From: Halomonas qaidamensis
GTDB taxonomy: Bacteria > Pseudomonadota > Gammaproteobacteria > Pseudomonadales > Halomonadaceae
Reading direction: 5' to 3'
DNA: 64,000 nucleotides
NCBI RefSeq assembly: GCF_025917315.1
Contig: NZ_CP080627.1
Coordinates: 806,001 to 870,000 of the forward strand
Shown piece by piece: positions 61,670 through 64,000 of this stretch. Positions within the stretch are counted from its first letter, which is position 1. Every line of letters begins with the position of its first letter. Position numbers and translations under genes: made by a program. Under the pieces are notes generated by a model. The model did not search any database, had not been told where the DNA came from, and was given only the letters and a program-made list of their open reading frames with translations.

Positions 61670-64000
61670 TTAAGCAGGACGTAGCTGACCGCGTTCGGAG
61701 GTCATAATGATGGACGGGTCGGGGCGCGCATCGTTGACGAAGCTACGGAAGCGCTTGAGTTTCTCTGGGTCGCTGATGGCGTTGGCCCATTCGCACTGGT
61801 AGCTATCAACGACGTGCTGCATTTGCCGCTCAAGCTCGCTGTTAATGCCTAAGCTGTCTTCCAGAATGACCTCTTTAAGGTACTCAAGCCCACCGTCGAG
61901 ATTTTCCCGCCACACGGAGGTGCGCTGTAGGCGGTCGGCGGTGCGTACATAAAACATCAAGAAGCGGTCAATGGTGCGGTAGAGCTGCTCGTCATCAAGA
62001 TCTGTTGCGAACAGTTCAGCGTGGCGTGGGCGCATGCCGCCGTTGCCGCAGACGTATAAATTCCAGCCGTTTTCGGTGGCGATAATACCGATATCCTTAC
62101 TTTGAGCCTCGGCGCACTCCCGGGTACAGCCTGACACACCAAACTTAATCTTGTGGGGCGCGCGCAGGCCCTTGTAGCGGTTTTCAAGTTTAATCGCCAT
62201 GCCCACGCTGTCCTGCACGCCGTAGCGACACCACGTGCTGCCAACACAGGACTTCACCGTGCGCAGCGACTTGCCATAGGCGTGGCCGGTTTCAAAACCG
62301 GCCTCAATGAGCTCGCCCCAGATAGCGGGGAGGTCTTCTAAGCGTGCGCCGAACAGATCGATGCGCTGGCCGCCGGTGACTTTGGTGTAAAGCTGGTACT
62401 TCTGGGCCACTTGCCCCAGCACGACTAACTTATCGGGGGTGATTTCACCGCCTGCAATGCGCGGCACCACCGAGTAGGTGCCGTTTTTCTGCATATTGGC
62501 CATAAAAGTGTCATTGGTATCTTGCAGCGGCACGTGAGCAGCATCGGTGATTGGTTCGTTAAAGCAGGACGCCAGAATAGAGGCGACGGCAGGCTTGCAA
62601 ATAGCGCAGCCAAGGCAGTGAGACTCGGGGTTGCCATGCTTTTTAATTAACGCACTGAAGGTTTTGATGCCTTCAACGCGCACAATGTCGTAAAGCGCTT
62701 GGCGGGTATAGGCGAAGTGCTCGCAGAGTGATTTATCGACTTCAACACCGCGCGCTTCCAGCTCATGGTCAACCACGCTTTTGAGCAGTGCGGTGCAGCC
62801 ACCACAGCCCGTGCTGGCTTTGGTCGCCCCTTTGACGTTGCCAAGGTCAGCGGCCCCGCCATCAATGGCGGTGCAAATATCGCCTTTAGTAACGTTATGG
62901 CATGAACAAATCATTGCGGTTTCAGGCAGCGCGTCTGGGCCTAGTGCTGGGGCGGCTCCACTTTGCTGGGGAAGAATCAACGAAGCGGGCTCTTTGGGCA
63001 GCTCAATGCCGTTGGCGTAGTACTGTAAGAGGGTGTCGTACGCGCTGTTATCGCCTACCAACATTGCGCCCAGCAGCTTTCTACCATCGCTGGTTACCAC
63101 CATCTTGCGATACACCTGGGTGAGTGGGTCGAGATAGCGAAACATGCGCGCACCGGGGTTTTGAGTACCATGGGCATCGCCGATAGAACCCACATCCACA
63201 CCCAGTAACTTCAGCTTGGTGCTCATATCGGCACCGCTAAAGTGTGTGTTGCCGCCCGTCAGGGTGGACAGCGCTGCCTTGGCCATTTGGTAGCCTGGGG
63301 CGACTAAACCAAAAATACTCTCATTCCATAGCGCGACTTCGCCAATGGCGAGAATGGCAGGATCGCTGGTGTAGCATTGGTCATCAATAACCACGCCGCC
63401 GCGCTCGCCAATGCTCAAACCGCATTCGCGCGCCAAGGTGTCTTGTGGACGAATGCCTGCTGAAAACACTATCAGGTCGGTTTCCAGTACCTTGTCATCC
63501 TGGAATACCATGCGCAGGCGGCTGGTTTCGCCAGGTTCGATACGCTGGGTAGCGCGCTCGGTAAGCACTTGGACGCCCAGCGCTTCAATTTTTTCCTTGA
63601 GTAGTTCACCACCTTCGTTATCTACCTGCATGGGCATCAGGCGTGGGGCAAACTCAACCACAGCGGTATCCAGATTAAGATCGCGTAGCGCATTGGCGGC
63701 TTCCAACCCAAGTAACCCACCACCGACGACCACCCCATTTGTTGCGTTTTCTGCTGCTGCTTGAATGGCGTCCAGATCATCCAGCGTGCGATACACCAAA
63801 CAACCTTCACTGTCGTTGCCGGGAATGGGCGGCACAAACGGGAAGGAGCCGGTGGCCAGAACCAGCTGGTCATACGGGTAGCTGCCCTGGGCAGTGATTA
63901 CGGTTTGCTGTTCACGATCAATGCGAGTGACCGCCTCACCGCTGCGCAAACTAATGCCATGGGTGGTGTAGTAATCTGCCTCGCATAGCGCAAGCGACTC
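61670..64000 (-). CDS. nirB: Nitrite reductase (NADH) large subunit (5' end outside window)
   Basis: At least 777 residues; the frame runs in from beyond 64000 without a stop. Order: FAD/NAD domain, BFD-like [2Fe-2S] 'MICSCHNVTKGDICTAI' and 'STGCGGCTALL', second Cys set 'HCLGCAICKPAV', and sirohaem/[4Fe-4S] domain with 'KSCVGSTWCRYGVQDS', 'GVSGCTRECAEAQSKDIG' (in parts). All reductase cysteines visible are present. It reduces nitrite to ammonium with NirD. The start is not in the window. Confidence 0.93.
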   Translation of the reverse strand, partial: ESLALCEADYYTTHGISLRSGEAVTRIDREQQTVITAQGSYPYDQLVLATGSFPFVPPIPGNDSEGCLVYRTLDDLDAIQAAAENATNGVVVGGGLLGLEAANALRDLNLDTAVVEFAPRLMPMQVDNEGGELLKEKIEALGVQVLTERATQRIEPGETSRLRMVFQDDKVLETDLIVFSAGIRPQDTLARECGLSIGERGGVVIDDQCYTSDPAILAIGEVALWNESIFGLVAPGYQMAKAALSTLTGGNTHFSGADMSTKLKLLGVDVGSIGDAHGTQNPGARMFRYLDPLTQVYRKMVVTSDGRKLLGAMLVGDNSAYDTLLQYYANGIELPKEPASLILPQQSGAAPALGPDALPETAMICSCHNVTKGDICTAIDGGAADLGNVKGATKASTGCGGCTALLKSVVDHELEARGVEVDKSLCEHFAYTRQALYDIVRVEGIKTFSALIKKHGNPESHCLGCAICKPAVASILASCFNEPITDAAHVPLQDTNDTFMANMQKNGTYSVVPRIAGGEITPDKLVVLGQVAQKYQLYTKVTGGQRIDLFGARLEDLPAIWGELIEAGFETGHAYGKSLRTVKSCVGSTWCRYGVQDSVGMAIKLENRYKGLRAPHKIKFGVSGCTRECAEAQSKDIGIIATENGWNLYVCGNGGMRPRHAELFATDLDDEQLYRTIDRFLMFYVRTADRLQRTSVWRENLDGGLEYLKEVILEDSLGINSELERQMQHVVDSYQCEWANAISDPEKLKRFRSFVNDARPDPSIIMTSERGQLRPA

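Overview
The window looks like chromosome from a Gammaproteobacterium of the Halomonas/Vreelandella type. This rests on gene content and gene style: a SO_0444-type Cu/Zn permease, a membrane PQQ glucose dehydrogenase, a BCCT carrier, an ArgP/ArgO pair, a TIGR02450 Trp-rich protein, NirBD and moderate GC content. No rRNA, tRNA, CRISPR array, prophage or intact insertion sequence was found. The genus is an inference.

Layout, left to right. 0.1-2.2 kb is a small accessory edge: a ParD/ParE toxin-antitoxin pair with a visible operator, a decayed RhuM-family fragment, a NYN-domain nuclease-like gene and a DUF1330 gene. 2.4-8.3 kb holds a Bcr/CflA drug exporter, a PhzF-like isomerase, a DUF697-like membrane protein, a divergent MerR regulator/metal permease pair with a textbook 19-bp-spacer promoter, a frameshifted potassium channel and an outer-membrane barrel protein. 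8.3-15.1 kb holds MsrPQ (periplasmic methionine-sulfoxide repair), a two-component system, and the divergent trio DUF2157-DUF4401-GDYXXLXY. 15.2-25 kb holds a pirin, an MscS channel, a truncated LplT-PlsC-Aas fusion, an HTH regulator, RlmA, a cold-shock protein, a Trp-rich protein, a deaminase and a 57-residue Pmp3/YqaE protein.

25.3-38 kb carries a TonB-dependent receptor, a PQQ dehydrogenase, a CurA-like reductase, an RlpA-like protein, a secreted protein made of PPC-like repeats, an EamA exporter with a divergent LysR regulator, cytochrome b561 and a 7TM-GGDEF cyclase. 38-43.6 kb is an argP...argO pair split by a Fur-box-controlled ferric-hydroxamate block (fhuF, fhuC, fhuB). 43.6-48.9 kb holds threonine aldolase, an FAD oxidoreductase, SpeG, two related 40- and 37-residue genes not previously named here, a hydrolase and a metallophosphoesterase.

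48.9-57 kb is the most unusual metabolic unit: LysR regulator, aldehyde dehydrogenase, an M19-like 'dipeptidase' lacking some metal ligands, BCCT transporter, an unrecognised 601-residue protein, DUF3726 and RidA. Its left half is clearly GC-richer than the flanks. It probably imports and breaks down an amino-acid betaine or similar N-methylated compound, but the substrate cannot be read from the sequence. 57-64 kb ends with a CDF metal exporter, an aminotransferase/CMD operon facing an RpiR regulator, and nirD with a partial nirB.

A recurrent small-scale feature is 12-22 bp tandem duplications in intergenic DNA, at seven or more places, some touching ribosome-binding sites, stop codons or terminators.
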